From Zygnema cylindricum (taxonomy: Eukaryota; Streptophyta; Zygnematophyceae; Zygnematales; Zygnemataceae): a stretch of DNA of 40,471 nucleotides. Both the position numbers and the translations under genes were made by a program. The DNA is taken from the NCBI GenBank assembly GCA_037447655.1, contig JBBHKE010001586.1, positions 1 to 40,471 on the forward strand. Direction: 5' to 3'. The notes under the pieces were generated by a model. The model saw only the letters and a list, made by a program, of their open reading frames with translations. It was not told where the DNA came from and did no database searches. Of the stretch, positions 22,801 to 31,960 are shown one piece after another (the first letter of the stretch is position 1; each line of letters begins with the position of its first letter).

Positions 22801-23220
22801 CGGGTATGACTGAGGCTCATCAAGGTGGGAAAGCTTTGTTACCTTATGAGCAACTTGTTTTTCTTGAAGCCTTTTGCTGCTCCTCCGTCCTCCCTCAAAG
22901 TCCGACGCTGAAATGGAGGGAAGTCTTGGATTCCTCCGCAGTGTCTCATCAGCTCCCCTATCCATGAAAACCGGTTTTGACTCCTCTTCCTCTCTCTCCT
23001 CAAAGTGTGTAGGAATATGAAGGGATTCCGGTATATCTCCCTTTTCTTTTATCTCCCCTAGATTTGTAGTCATGTTTTCACTAGTGTCCCTTTTGGGAAG
23101 ATCTAAGTCCTCCTCACTCTCGGACTCAAAACTGATTCTGATTTTCTTAGTGTATTTGAAGGGATCAAAAGACTTTCCTTCATCCATGACAACTAGATGC
23201 TTTACCATAATGATATCTTG
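22801..23220 (-). pseudogene. Element B integrase C-terminal tail and linker
   Basis: The frame 23208-22660 holds VKHLVVMDEGKSFDPFKY, a long acidic linker (ESESEEDLDLP, EEREEEES) and SASDFEGGRRSSKRLQEKQV. This linker between integrase and reverse transcriptase is conserved in pattern among elements B, C and E, and its sequence is otherwise low complexity. Confidence 0.8.
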
Positions 23221-24135
23221 TTAAGCTAAGTCATAGACTTTATATTCCTTGACATCCTCGTCATATCCCGCAAAATATCTCAGTTTCCCTTTAACATCCA
23301 GTTTCCAGTTTTTCTTATCTGTGTCAAGACTGTAAACTTGACTACCGAATACTTTCAAGTGAGAGATATTCGGTTTCCTTCCGACCCATCTCTTATAAGG
23401 GGTCATCCCTTTAACAAATGTAGTGAGGACTCTATTCTTAATGTAGTTAGCATAGTTCATGGCTTCTGCCCAAAATCTTTTTCTTATTTTCTTATCTGCC
23501 AACTTACTGCATACACAATCTCCCAAAGTCCGGTTTAACCTCTCAGCTACCCCATTCTGTTCCGGATTATTTTATACAGTTTTCTGATGTTGAACTCCCT
23601 AATCTCTCAAATAATCCTCAAACTGGTTAGATGTGTACTCTCCCCCATTATCACTCCTTATTCTTTTAATTAGGGTTCCGTGCAACTTCTCACTCTAGGC
23701 TTTGTATTCTTTAAAGTACTTTGGTGTTTCAGACTTTGTTTTTAAGAAGTAGACTCTAGAATATCTGGACCAATCATCAGTAATTCTCAACATATACCTC
23801 TTCCCCCCAACCGAAGGTACTCTTGCTTGTCCCCAGATATCTGTGTGGACCAGATCTAGTACTTTCTCACCTCTATATATGGCAGTTTTGGGAAAAGGAA
23901 GTATGTGAGCCTTACCTTGGGCACAGCCACTACAATCATCCATCATTTCATTATCCCCAAACTGAATGCCTTCTACTACACCCAGCTTCTTCATTTCCCT
24001 CATCCTCTCAAAATGCACATGCCCCAAACGCTTATGCCAGATCATCAAGCTCGGGACACCACCATAGTAAGAAATTTTCTTTTCATTACTAAGGTTTAGC
24101 CTAAACATTCCTTGGCTACCCTTATCTGATGTCAA
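23221..24135 (-). pseudogene. Element B integrase, broken
   Basis: The HHCC zinc region is intact in pattern (IWHKRLGHVHFERM, then CSGCAQGKAH), and the first catalytic Asp is in HTDIWG. A stop follows EYKA near 23697. The next ~170 bases carry two more stops around RSDNGGEY and NPEQNGVAERLNR, which hold the second Asp and the Glu. The frame 23526-23221 continues with FWAEAMNYANYIKNR, ISHLKVFGSQVYSLD and GYDEDVKEYKVYDL. All catalytic residues can be read, but no intact protein can be made. Confidence 0.9.
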
Positions 24136-24168
24136 GTAGACTTCATCTCTATACTTAGCTGTAAAGAC

Positions 24169-24560
24169 TCACTTTCTAGTGAAGGTATCAAAATCCTTGT
24201 CATCTAATACAGAGGTAGACACAAGATTATTACTCAGCTTAGGAATGTAGAGCACATCTGAGAAGGTGAGAATAGAAGTCTTACCCTTTTCTAAGACTTT
24301 CAGATCCACGGAGCCCACTAGATTTGTGATAACCACTCTCCCATCCCCATTCTCTATTTCCAGAGTAGGGATCTTTCTTAGTTTTGTGAAGAAGTGCATT
24401 TCACGACACATGTGCATGGAAACACTTGAGTCGATGATCCATCCCTCCTCTAGAGCTTCCCAAATGGCTCTAAGGGCACACTTGTGTTTCCGAGGGATCT
24501 CCTTCTCCTCTAGATTCTTGTCAAGAAGAAGCCCCCCATCTTCCTCCTCGGAAGACTCGT
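24169..24560 (-). pseudogene. Element B protease
   Basis: The active-site segment reads GWIIDSSVSMHMC (Asp near 24430), with the catalytic-loop Gly of DSGA replaced by Ser. Downstream ENGDGRVV, LVGSVDLKVL, FSDVLYIPKLSNNLVSTSVL are typical of Copia proteases. The frame ends at a stop near 24169 just before the pre-integrase region. Confidence 0.85.
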
Positions 24561-25590
24561 CCTCCTCAGTCTCTCCTTTCACTCGTGTGACCACAAGTGC
24601 TTTCTTCTTCCCTCCGAAAGAACTCCCTCCACGATTTTCTTGAAGCCTCAGCTCCGATAGCTTGATGCAATCAGCTATGAAGCGCCCCGGCTTTTTGCCG
24701 AAATGGCAAAAGCCCATTGGAGTCCTTGGTTCTCTTGATTGATCCTTTTCCCCTTTGAAGTTGTTGTACGGCTTCTTCGGATCCTTTCTCCACCAGTCCG
24801 TTCCGACAGCTAGAGCTTGAATGCTCTTCCCTCCTCTCCGGATCTCAATGGTGTTCCCCTGCACAAATATCATTCTGACCACAGTGTTCCACTTTCAAGC
24901 ACTATCATCCATTTCTTGCACTCCGTACACTATATTTTCATACACTTGCGGCAACTTCATGATGAAAGTGTTAACTTTCCTCTTCATACTGCATGTCCAT
25001 CCGACACTTTCCATCTTTATGTATACACAAGAGAGATCACTGCAATAGTCCAACATCTTTCCTCCTTTGGAAGTGTAACGTGTCAGCCTTTGCTTAGCCA
25101 GCTGGAGCTCCTGAATGGTGCCAGCTCTATAGATCTCCACTAAGGTCATCCACAACTCCTCAGTCTTGAAGATGTGAAGGTGAGAGGTTGCTAAAGCTTG
25201 AGTGAGGTGCCTCAAAATGAAGTGTCTGGCATTCATATTGGTGTACTCCCACATCTGAATGTCGTTTTTTTCGGTCTTCACGGCCATCGCTCCGGGTGCC
25301 GTGGTAAAACGAGTGAGAGATGTCTCCCTTCTTTTCTCTTTTTCAAACACACTGCTATCCCCATCATCTGTTTCTTTTGTTGGAGCATGTCTTGCAGCAA
25401 AAAACCTCACTCCTCCAAACCCTAGTGGAGTTTCTTGAGGCGGACGTTTCACTTGTCCACTAACAATACCCCAGTATCGTTTTTCACACAATGCGCCTAT
25501 CATCATTGCTTCCCAATATATGAACCCAGATCTGTTGAATATGGGCACCCTAGAGGGTGGGCCCATAACGTGCAATTCATTGTCCCCCAT
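24561..25590 (-). pseudogene. Element B gag, nearly intact capsid with damaged zinc knuckle
   Basis: The frame starts at the ATG 25590, 20 nt inside the 5' LTR (MGDNELHVMGPPSRV), and is open to 24898. It has GFIYWEAMMIGALCEKRYW, MNARHFILRHLTQALATSHL, EELWMTLVEIYRAGTIQELQ and KGGKMLDYCSDL. A stop separates it from the segment at 24882, which has GNTIEIRRGGKS and a zinc knuckle region reading CHFGKKPGRFIADC (24668-24709), in which the second Cys and the His are lost. An alternative start is the ATG at 25566 in the primer site. Confidence 0.88.
25556..25569 (-). other. Element B half-tRNA primer-binding site, perfect
   Basis: The plus strand reads GGTGGGCCCATAAC, identical to 14 nt of the anticodon arm of plant initiator tRNA-Met as I recall it, so the element RNA is fully complementary. 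It starts 1 nt from the LTR end (25571). It also encodes VMGPP of gag. Confidence 0.75.
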
Positions 25591-26540
25591 TTAGACCAAA
25601 AATTGAGGAAGCCTCAAGGTAGTTTTCAACTAACCCACTTTCAACTAGAACAAATGCCACCCTAGCTATCAAATAGATAATCTAATTGCACTCCTGTGTA
25701 GTTTGGACTCCCTTGAGTCCTCAGCAAGAAGAATCACTGAAAATGCCCAACCAGGCGATTATTTATGGAGTGGCAAAGATGCAAATGTTTATACAACCTT
25801 ATTCGGAGAGAGGCGGCTACCTTCTTATTCATTAAGTCATAAACCCTCTCATAACTCCTATCTACTGAGGTACGGAACCAATCCAAAGACTGTACAGTAC
25901 AAAAAGGTACCACAATCGATGTCGGCCTGCGTACGACAAGGCAATGAAGTGGACGTCTGTCTCCTTCGCACTTGTCCTCATGTTCTCCGAAACTTCCCCT
26001 TCTCAACGACATCGTGCCACATGTCGCCAGGTCATGTCACGACTGAAAACTGCCAAGACAGCCATTCCGGGATCTCGGCGATGGTGCTGGCCGTCGGATA
26101 AAAATCGTCTTTAAACGACAACCGTTCAAAAAACAAATGTCTGGTACATTTGTTTCGTGCGCACTAAAAATCTGACTAGTTTCTATGCATTCTATTTGTG
26201 ATTCCGTTAATCGGATTAATCGCCTATATATTGTTTAAATAGCTATCAAACACTATGTTTCCTAACGGACTACTACGACAGACTGGTAACGGTTGATGGC
26301 TACGCCTCCCCCTACCGGTCGGAGGTTCGAGTCCTGTTTGACTGAACCTTTTTGGTAGAGAGAGCCCTGCCTATGGAGCTAATGTAGCCATGGCTCCACC
26401 GCCCTCTCTCTCCTTCAGTGACTATAACAAGTATGGGGGCTAGAGAGAGAAGGTGGAGGAAGGCTGCCTGTATTTTCTTTTTCCTTTTTATTTTAATTAA
26501 GACCTAGAAAATACCTCCCCTAAATTTAGCGATTTCAACA
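25571..26540 (-). repeat. Element B 5' LTR
   Basis: It starts TGTTGAAATCGCTAA on the minus strand and ends ATGAATTGCA. It matches 20217-21214 closely. It holds a perfect B-box GGTTCGAGTCC on the plus strand at 26324-26334 and the stem-loop near its start. Confidence 0.93.
26276..26345 (+). other. tRNA-like module, antisense in the B 5' LTR
   Basis: GACTGGTAACGGTTGATGGC resembles a D-arm. About 40 nt later GGAGGTTCGAGTCCT gives a T-arm-like 5-bp stem (4 of 5 paired or wobble) and a 7-nt loop with a perfect B-box. No acceptor stem is evident, so it is not a functional tRNA. Related modules occur in the other nested LTRs. Confidence 0.45.
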
Positions 26541-26545
26541 TCACA
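26541..26545. repeat. Target-site duplication of element B, right
   Basis: TCACA, matching 20212-20216. Confidence 0.9.
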
Positions 26546-26652
26546 TTCGCGTACTTGCATGAATTGTTCCTCTTCGTTAATTTGGTGTTAATTTGCCGTT
26601 AGGTTAATGTTTTTGTATCTTTGAAATCCGTCACGTGTATCTTTTTGATAAA

Positions 26653-26711
26653 GCCTTAGTGGATAAGGATAACGACTAGATAGTAAATCATGGACCAAGT
26701 TTCAAATTTGG
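26653..26711 (+). other. tRNA-like module in the G 5' LTR
   Basis: GCCTTAGTGGATAAGG resembles the D-arm of arginine-type tRNAs. CCAAG-TTTCAAA-TTTGG (26695-26711) folds as a T-arm-like 5-bp stem (one G-T pair) and 7-nt loop. The same module occurs near 1147. Confidence 0.45.
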
Positions 26712-26794
26712 ACTTAGGCAACGTTTTGGTAAAATATCCTCTACTTCAATATCAACCACTTTCTAAATATGAAGGTAGCCATGGCATGCCTTTG

Positions 26795-26797
<3 letters not shown>

Positions 26798-26865
<68 letters not shown>
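26798..26865 (+). repeat. (CT)n microsatellite
   Basis: About 34 uninterrupted CT units inside the 5' LTR remnant of G. The 3' LTR has only a short TCTCTCTA at the equivalent place, so the array expanded after insertion. Confidence 0.97.
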
Positions 26866-26867
<2 letters not shown>

Positions 26868-27081
26868 AAAGTATAACTAATTGAGAAGTGAACTATTAAT
26901 TACCTCTTTCTATCTCTCTTTGGACAGCACAGGCAGCCATGGCTCTAGCTCCCTGTTCAACCTTTAGTGACTGCGACAAGTGTGGGAGCTAAAGATAGGA
27001 GTTAGAGGCAGACTGCCTCGGCTTCATTTATGCATTTCATTTTCGACCTAGAAAATACTATAAGAACCATTTATTTCTATA

Positions 27082-27260
27082 CTTTTTTGCTTGCCCCTCT
27101 CTCCCTCTTTTGCCCACTCTTCCTCTCTCTTCCTCTCTCCCCTCTTCTTAGTCCCTCTCTCTTTTTTTGTCCTCCCCCTCCCCCACTTTCCCTCCCCCTC
27201 AAAAAAAACCTACGAAATGTTAGGTTCAATGCCAAAATTATAAGTCTTTTGTTTGCGTCT
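27082..27260. other. Pyrimidine-rich spacer between elements G and E
   Basis: CT-rich DNA on the plus strand with no gene. It may be host sequence or the decayed ends of either element. Confidence 0.6.
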
Positions 27261-28334
27261 TTTAGAAATTAATGGTTATTTGTTAGTATTTTCTAGGTCT
27301 AAAATGAAAGGTAGAAAAGGAGTCGAGGCAGTGTGCTCCTAACTCCTCTCTTCAACTCCCACACATTTCGCAGTCACTGAAAGTTGAAGAGGGAGCTAGA
27401 GCCATGGTTGCTTATGCTGCTTAAGAGATGCTGCTTAAAAGATAGAGAGATAGGTGGTAGATTTTGGTAGATTTACCATAATATACCTAACCGACCCCGA
27501 ATTTGATTTTGGTAACTGCCGTCTGTCAGATCTGCAGCAGCCAGTAGCTTTATCCTATAGTCTAGGATTGGTGCTGTGACATATAAGGTTTGACAAATGC
27601 TTAAACTGTAACGCGTGAAAAAATTCAATTTTCCGTAATTATAAACGTCGCGTATGGATATAGTTTTGTAAAGTGCAGAGTACAATACGAATACACAAAG
27701 GATATCGCGCATTTTGTTTTGACAGCGAAACAAATATCGCGCAACAATTTTTAAGGACTACGATTGAAAACCGGTTTTGATCGGACGGCCGCAAAGGACG
27801 CCGAGATTGCGGAATAAGATTTTGATAGTTTTCGGTCATCGCCACGTCGATCTACACGTGGCACGACAACATTGGATTACGACATCTCAAAGGATTTCAA
27901 GAACGAATCCAGATATTGCATGTGTCAGTTAGGTGGCCATGTCGTACAATGGTCGTACATAAAGTACACCGACACGTGTACCTTTTTGTAGAATATAGTA
28001 TTTTGATTGGTGCTGTATTTCAGTAGATAGTGTTTTAGAGAGAGAGATAAGACTTAGGAAAACTTGGAAGATATGACCCCTCTCTCCTAGAGAGACCCTA
28101 TACAAAAGGTCAAATTTGACCCTCCATAACTTACTACTGCTTAGGGGAGCAAATTCAAAGATTGTTTTTGTTATCCACTCTAGGGAGTCTTGTCTTCACA
28201 AGGGTGAAGGTGGTCAAAGTTTTTGTCTGCCACGGTGGCAGTTATTATTGTTGAAACACAAAGGGGTCAGGGTTATCCTAGAGGCTTCTTGTAAGCTTTC
28301 TTTTGTGAGGACCTATGGAGGTCTCACAGTTGCA
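27261..28334 (+). repeat. Element E 5' LTR
   Basis: It starts TTTAGAAATTAATGG (TG decayed to TT) and ends CACAGTTGCA. It contains the stem-loop CTCTTCAACTCCCAC...GTTGAAGAGG (near 27345-27395), the ATTTGTTT hairpin (27709-27750), a G-box and a GTAC hairpin. An ATG lies 20 nt before its end. Confidence 0.88.
27855..27862. promoter_or_regulatory. G-box/ABRE-like motif, E 5' LTR
   Basis: CACGTGGC in the middle of the LTR, the orthologous place to the other copies. Confidence 0.45.
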
Positions 28335-28335
28335 C

Positions 28336-28349
28336 GTTATAGGCCCACC
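28336..28349 (+). other. Element E half-tRNA primer-binding site
   Basis: GTTATAGGCCCACC begins 1 nt after the LTR end. It complements the initiator tRNA-Met anticodon arm at 13 of 14 positions. Confidence 0.65.
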
Positions 28350-29408
28350 CTCTAGGGTGCCCATCTTCAATGGAACTGGCTTCATATACTGGGAAAGTAC
28401 GATGACAAGAGCTCTATGCGAGAAACGGTTTTGGGGAATAGTGAGTGGACGAGTGGGGCGTCCATTAAGTCTTGATGTCCCTCCACGGTTTGGAGGAGCA
28501 GATAAAACAGGAAAGCAGATCCATCTCCAATAGAGGAGACAAAATAAGGGGAGGTGGTGGACAAAAGAAAGGAGAAAGAGACGACCACACTTAAAGCAAC
28601 TAGTTCGGCATTCATGTCACCTATTCCGAGGAACGAGGAGAATGATACTGATACTTAGGACTTCAACAATATGGCGGCAAAGCACTTCATTCTCCTTCAT
28701 CTTAGTGAAGGGCTTGCATCTCCTAGTTTGCAGGTAGAGAGGGCATCCAATCTTTGGGTGGCTCTCATAGAGATATACTGAAGTGGTACGATTCAACAAC
28801 AACAATTAGCTGATCAACAAAGTAAGGAGTATGTTTACAAAGGGGGGAAGATGTTGGATTTTTGCAATGATTTGGCTACACTTTTCATGGAACTAGAGAG
28901 TGCTGGAAATATATTTAGTGAAAAGGAAAAGGTTAATTGTTTACCGATGAAGTTACCCGATGAGTTCGAGAACATAGTCAACCATGTGCAGGACTTAGCA
29001 GACTCAAGGTGGACATGGAACTCAGTGGTAGGGATGATTCTCGTTCGGGAGAATACGATTGAGATCCGAAGGGGAGGAAAGAGTGGGCAAGCCTTGGCGG
29101 CTTCGATCGATTGGAGGAACAAGGATTCACAAAAACCAGTCAGAAATAACGGAGGGGGGGGGGGAGAAAAATCAGACGGACGAGTTCGGACGAACAACTC
29201 CCAAGGGTTTGTGGCATTTTTGTAAGAATCTAGGGCACTATATGGCGGAGTGCACTAAGCTAACCAAACTTCGATTAAAGGAGGGGGGGATCGGTGGACC
29301 TCCAAAAGGATAGAAAAAGGCTCTTATTACTCAGGTACACGAGGAGGAATCCAAGGACGATAATGGTGAACTCTTACTGGATGAGGAGTTAGAGACAAAG
29401 ACCGGGGT

Positions 29409-29413
29409 CGAAA
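29409..29413. repeat. Target-site duplication of element C, left
   Basis: CGAAA, repeated at 35794-35798. The pair flanks TGTAGAAATT... and ...GAGTTTCA exactly. Confidence 0.93.
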
Positions 29414-30469
29414 TGTAGAAATTAATGGTTCATTTTAAGTATTTTCTAGGTCTAAATAGAAATATAGAAAGAAGCCGAGGCAGTCTACCTCTAACTTCTC
29501 TCTCCAACTCTCAAACTTGTCGCAGTCACTGAGAAATTGGAGAGGGAGCTAGAGCCATGGCTACCTAGGCTATCCACAGGTTTACGGGAAAATATATATT
29601 AGTTAGGTGTTTATTTACTAAAAGGTATGTGCCGGCCACAGGATTTGATCCTGGTACCTACCGGCCGGCAAACAGCCGATAGCCGGTAGCCTTAGCCGTT
29701 AAGTCTAAGAGTAGTGTTACGTATTATATGGTATGATAATTAATTAATCATTAATACGTAGGATAATTCATTTAACTGTAACTGTTTACGGGACACATAG
29801 ATCTGGTAATGTAAAAGTATGGATTACGGTACGATTAAGAAATCAATACAGCGCATTGATTTCGTAAGCGAAACAAATACCGCGCATGTATTTATTACGG
29901 CTACGATCAAATGAGAATTTAATCGGACGACCAGAATTAGCGCCGAGATCGCGGAAGAAGAATTCGGCGGTTTGTGGGCATCCCCACATCGGATGATACG
30001 TGGCGAAATTACATTGGATCGTGGTATCTCCGGAGATTATGGCACCGAATCCGGATATGACATGTGTCGATATTAAGGCCATGTTGTATAATTTCCGTAT
30101 ATATAGTACACCGTTGACTGTACTTTTGCGTACGGAGGAGAAATCTGATTGGTTCTGTACATCAGTAGATAGAGTCTGTGAGAGAGATAGGACTTAGGAA
30201 AATTAGATGATAGGACCCTCTCTCCCAGAGATCTTCCGTACAAAAGGTCAACTTTGACCCTCCATAACTTACTGCTCAGGGGAGCAAATTCAGAGATTCG
30301 TTTTGCTATCGACTCAAGGGAGTCTTGCCTTCACATGGGTGTAGGTGGTCAGAGTTTTTGTCTGCCAGGGTGGCATTTGTTTTTGCTGAAACACAAAGGG
30401 GTCAGGATTATCCTAGAGGCTTCTTGGAAGCTGTCCACTCTGAGGATTTATGGAGGTCTCAAAGTTTTA
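29414..30469 (+). repeat. Element C 5' LTR
   Basis: It starts TGTAGAAATTAATGG and ends AAAGTTTTA (CA changed to TA). It contains the stem-loop CTCTCCAA/TTGGAGAG (29501-29545), the tRNA-like antisense module with CCGGCC arms (29630-29710), and the ATTTGTTT hairpin near 29855-29885. It retains a 68-bp segment (near 30073-30140) lost from the 3' LTR. Confidence 0.93.
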
Positions 30470-31500
30470 GTTTATTGGCCCACCCTCTAGGGTACCAATC
30501 TTTAATGGAAATGGCTTAATATACTGGGAATTATGATGATAGGAGCTCTATGCGAAAAAAGGTTTTGGGGGATAGTGAGAGGACGATTAGGGCGTCCATC
30601 AAGTCTTGGAATTCCTCCAGGGTTTGGAGGAAGCAGATTCACCAGGAAAGAGGATCCACCTTCAATGGAGGAAACAAAAGAAGGAGAGGTGGTGGACAAA
30701 GGAAAAGAGAAGGAGGCGACCACACCAATAGCAACTTGTTCGGCATTCATGTCACCTATTCCGAGGAACGAGGAGAAAGATACTGAAACCTGGACTTCAA
30801 CAATATGGTGGCAAAGCACTTCATCCTACGCCATCTCACTCAAGGACTTGCATGTCTTCATTTGCAGGTAGAAAAGGCATCCGATCTTTGGATGGCTCTC
30901 ATAGAGATGTACCGAAGTGGTACGATTCAGCAACAACAGTTGGCTGATCAGAAAGTTAAGGAGTATGTATACAAAGGGGGGAAGATGTTGGATTTTTGCA
31001 ATGAGCTTGCTACACTCTTCATGGAGCTAGAGAGTGCGGGAAAATATTTTAGTGAAAAAGAAAAGGTTTACTGTTTACTGATGAAGTTACGCGATGAGTT
31101 CGAGAACATAGTCAACCGTGTGCAGGACTTGCCGAGCTCAAGGTGGATATGGAACTCAGTGGTAGGGATGATTCTCGTTCGGGAGAATACGATTGAGATT
31201 CGAAGGGGAGGAAAGAGTGGTCAAGCCTTGGCAACTGCGACCGATTGGAGGAACAAGGATTCCTAGAAACCGGTCGAAAACTATGGTGGGAGGGAGCAGA
31301 AAAATCAGACCGATGAGTTTGGACCAAGGTCTCCCAAAGGTTTATGTCATTTTTGTAAGAAACCTGGGCACTATATGGCAGAGTGCACTAAGCTAACCGA
31401 GCTTCAGTTAAAGGAGGGGCAGACCGGTGGTATCCTGAGAGGAAAGAAAAATGCCCTTGTGACACAGGTACATGAGGCAGAATCCAAGGACGAGGACGAT
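30450..31500 (+). pseudogene. Element C gag, broken
   Basis: An ATG at 30450 sits 20 nt before the LTR end, but a TAG occurs six codons later. Coding resumes with MMIGALCEKRFWGIVRGRL (30533) and shifts frame near 30800 to one holding AKHFILRHLTQGLACLHLQ, LWMALIEMYRSGTIQQQQL, KGGKMLDFCNELATLFMELE and ENTIEIRRGGKSGQAL, ending at TAG 31264. Beyond it an intact zinc knuckle of CX2CX4HX4C form, CHFCKKPGHYMAEC, lies at 31345-31386. Gag would assemble the particle and bind RNA. Confidence 0.9.
30470..30484 (+). other. Element C primer-binding site, decayed
   Basis: GTTTATTGGCCCACC matches the family consensus GTTATGGGCCCACC with one inserted T and one substitution. It follows the LTR end directly. 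Confidence 0.55.
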
Positions 31501-31960
31501 GAGCTCTTTTTAAAAGAGGAGTTTGAGGCAAAAACCGAGGTCAAAATTCCACGAAGGCAGAAATGTGCTTACGGTGGATTGAAAGGTGAAGCAGGGTGGA
31601 TTGTAGATTCAGGTGCCTCCATGCACATGTGTAAGGATAGGCACCTGTTCACTAAGATAAGAAATATTTTCACCGTAGAGATAGAGTACGGGGATGGGAG
31701 GATAGTCACCACTACTCTTGTAGGATCGATAGATTTGAAAGTGTTAGTGGAAGGAAAGACATCCATAGTAAAATTCTGCGATGTATTGTTTATTTCGGGG
31801 CTGAACAAAAACCTCATCTCTACATCCGTATTAGATGATAAGGGTTTTTTTACTAGCACTAAGGAAGGAGTCTTTACTGCTAGTTTTGAGGAGGATGTTT
31901 ATTTCATTGCTGAGAAAGGTAGCCATGGGATGTTTAGGCTGGTTTTAAGTAATGAAAAGA
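31501..31960 (+). pseudogene. Element C protease, domain intact
   Basis: The frame is open from the zinc knuckle to 32094. The active site reads GWIVDSGASMHMC (DSGA at 31606-31617), all residues as expected for a Copia aspartic protease. VEIEYGDGRIV, LVGSIDLKVL and NKNLISTSVLDDKG follow. It would cleave the gag-pol polyprotein. The domain is intact but lies within a broken polyprotein. Confidence 0.9.

Larger units (their letters stand above)
20217..26540 (-). mobile_element. Element B: full-length Ty1/Copia inserted in the LTR of element G
   Basis: A 6.3-kb minus-strand element with perfect 5-bp TSD (TCACA), TG...CA termini, two LTRs, a 14/14 half-tRNA primer site, a polypurine tract, and all Copia domains in order. 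The frames are long but broken by several stops and frameshifts. It lies within the 5' LTR of G, so it is younger than G. Confidence 0.95.
15240..27081 (-). mobile_element. Element G: degenerate Ty1/Copia, interrupted by element B
   Basis: On the minus strand the order is 5' LTR (27081 to 19648, split by B), primer site, gag, a damaged centre, reverse transcriptase, RNase H, polypurine tract, and 3' LTR (16271 to 15240). The zinc knuckle, protease and most of integrase are absent, replaced by GC-richer degenerate repeats. No matching TSD is found: AGGAG on the left, CTTTT on the right. Either the ends have decayed or flanking DNA was lost. Excluding B it is about 5.5 kb. Confidence 0.85.
26546..27081 (-). 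repeat. Element G 5' LTR, 5' part
   Basis: It continues the LTR broken by B. It carries a tRNA-like module (26653-26711), a long CT repeat, the conserved GCAGCCATGGCTCTAGCTCC block, and ends ATTTCTATA, i.e. a LTR start TATAGAAATAAATGG where other copies have TGTAGAAAT. Confidence 0.8.
28315..29413 (+). pseudogene. Element E gag, broken
   Basis: The frame opens at ATG 28315, 20 nt inside the LTR, with MEVSQLHVIGPPSRV and FNGTGFIYWES, then TRALCEKRFWGIVSGRV. It is frameshifted after about 28500. A frame at 28851-29222 contains MLDFCNDLATLFMELESAG, KLPDEFENIVNHVQDL and ENTIEIRRGGKSGQAL. A G-run near 29152-29164 marks another frameshift, after which a zinc knuckle reads WHFCKNLGHYMAEC (first Cys replaced by Trp). 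The coding stops at CGAAA (29409-29413), where element C inserted, and resumes at 35799. Confidence 0.88.

Noticed and set aside
23823-24099. Opposite-strand reading frames inside the Copia coding regions (also 24266-24643, 24817-25143, 31569-31859, 35809-36111)
   Set aside because: They are mirror images of conserved element coding and have no family resemblance of their own.
26276-26345. A functional tRNA gene
   Set aside because: D-arm and T-arm-like parts exist, but no acceptor stem or convincing anticodon arm can be paired.
28315-29413. A gag-only non-autonomous element ending at the LTR at 29414
   Set aside because: The coding continues at 35799 across the CGAAA TSD of element C.
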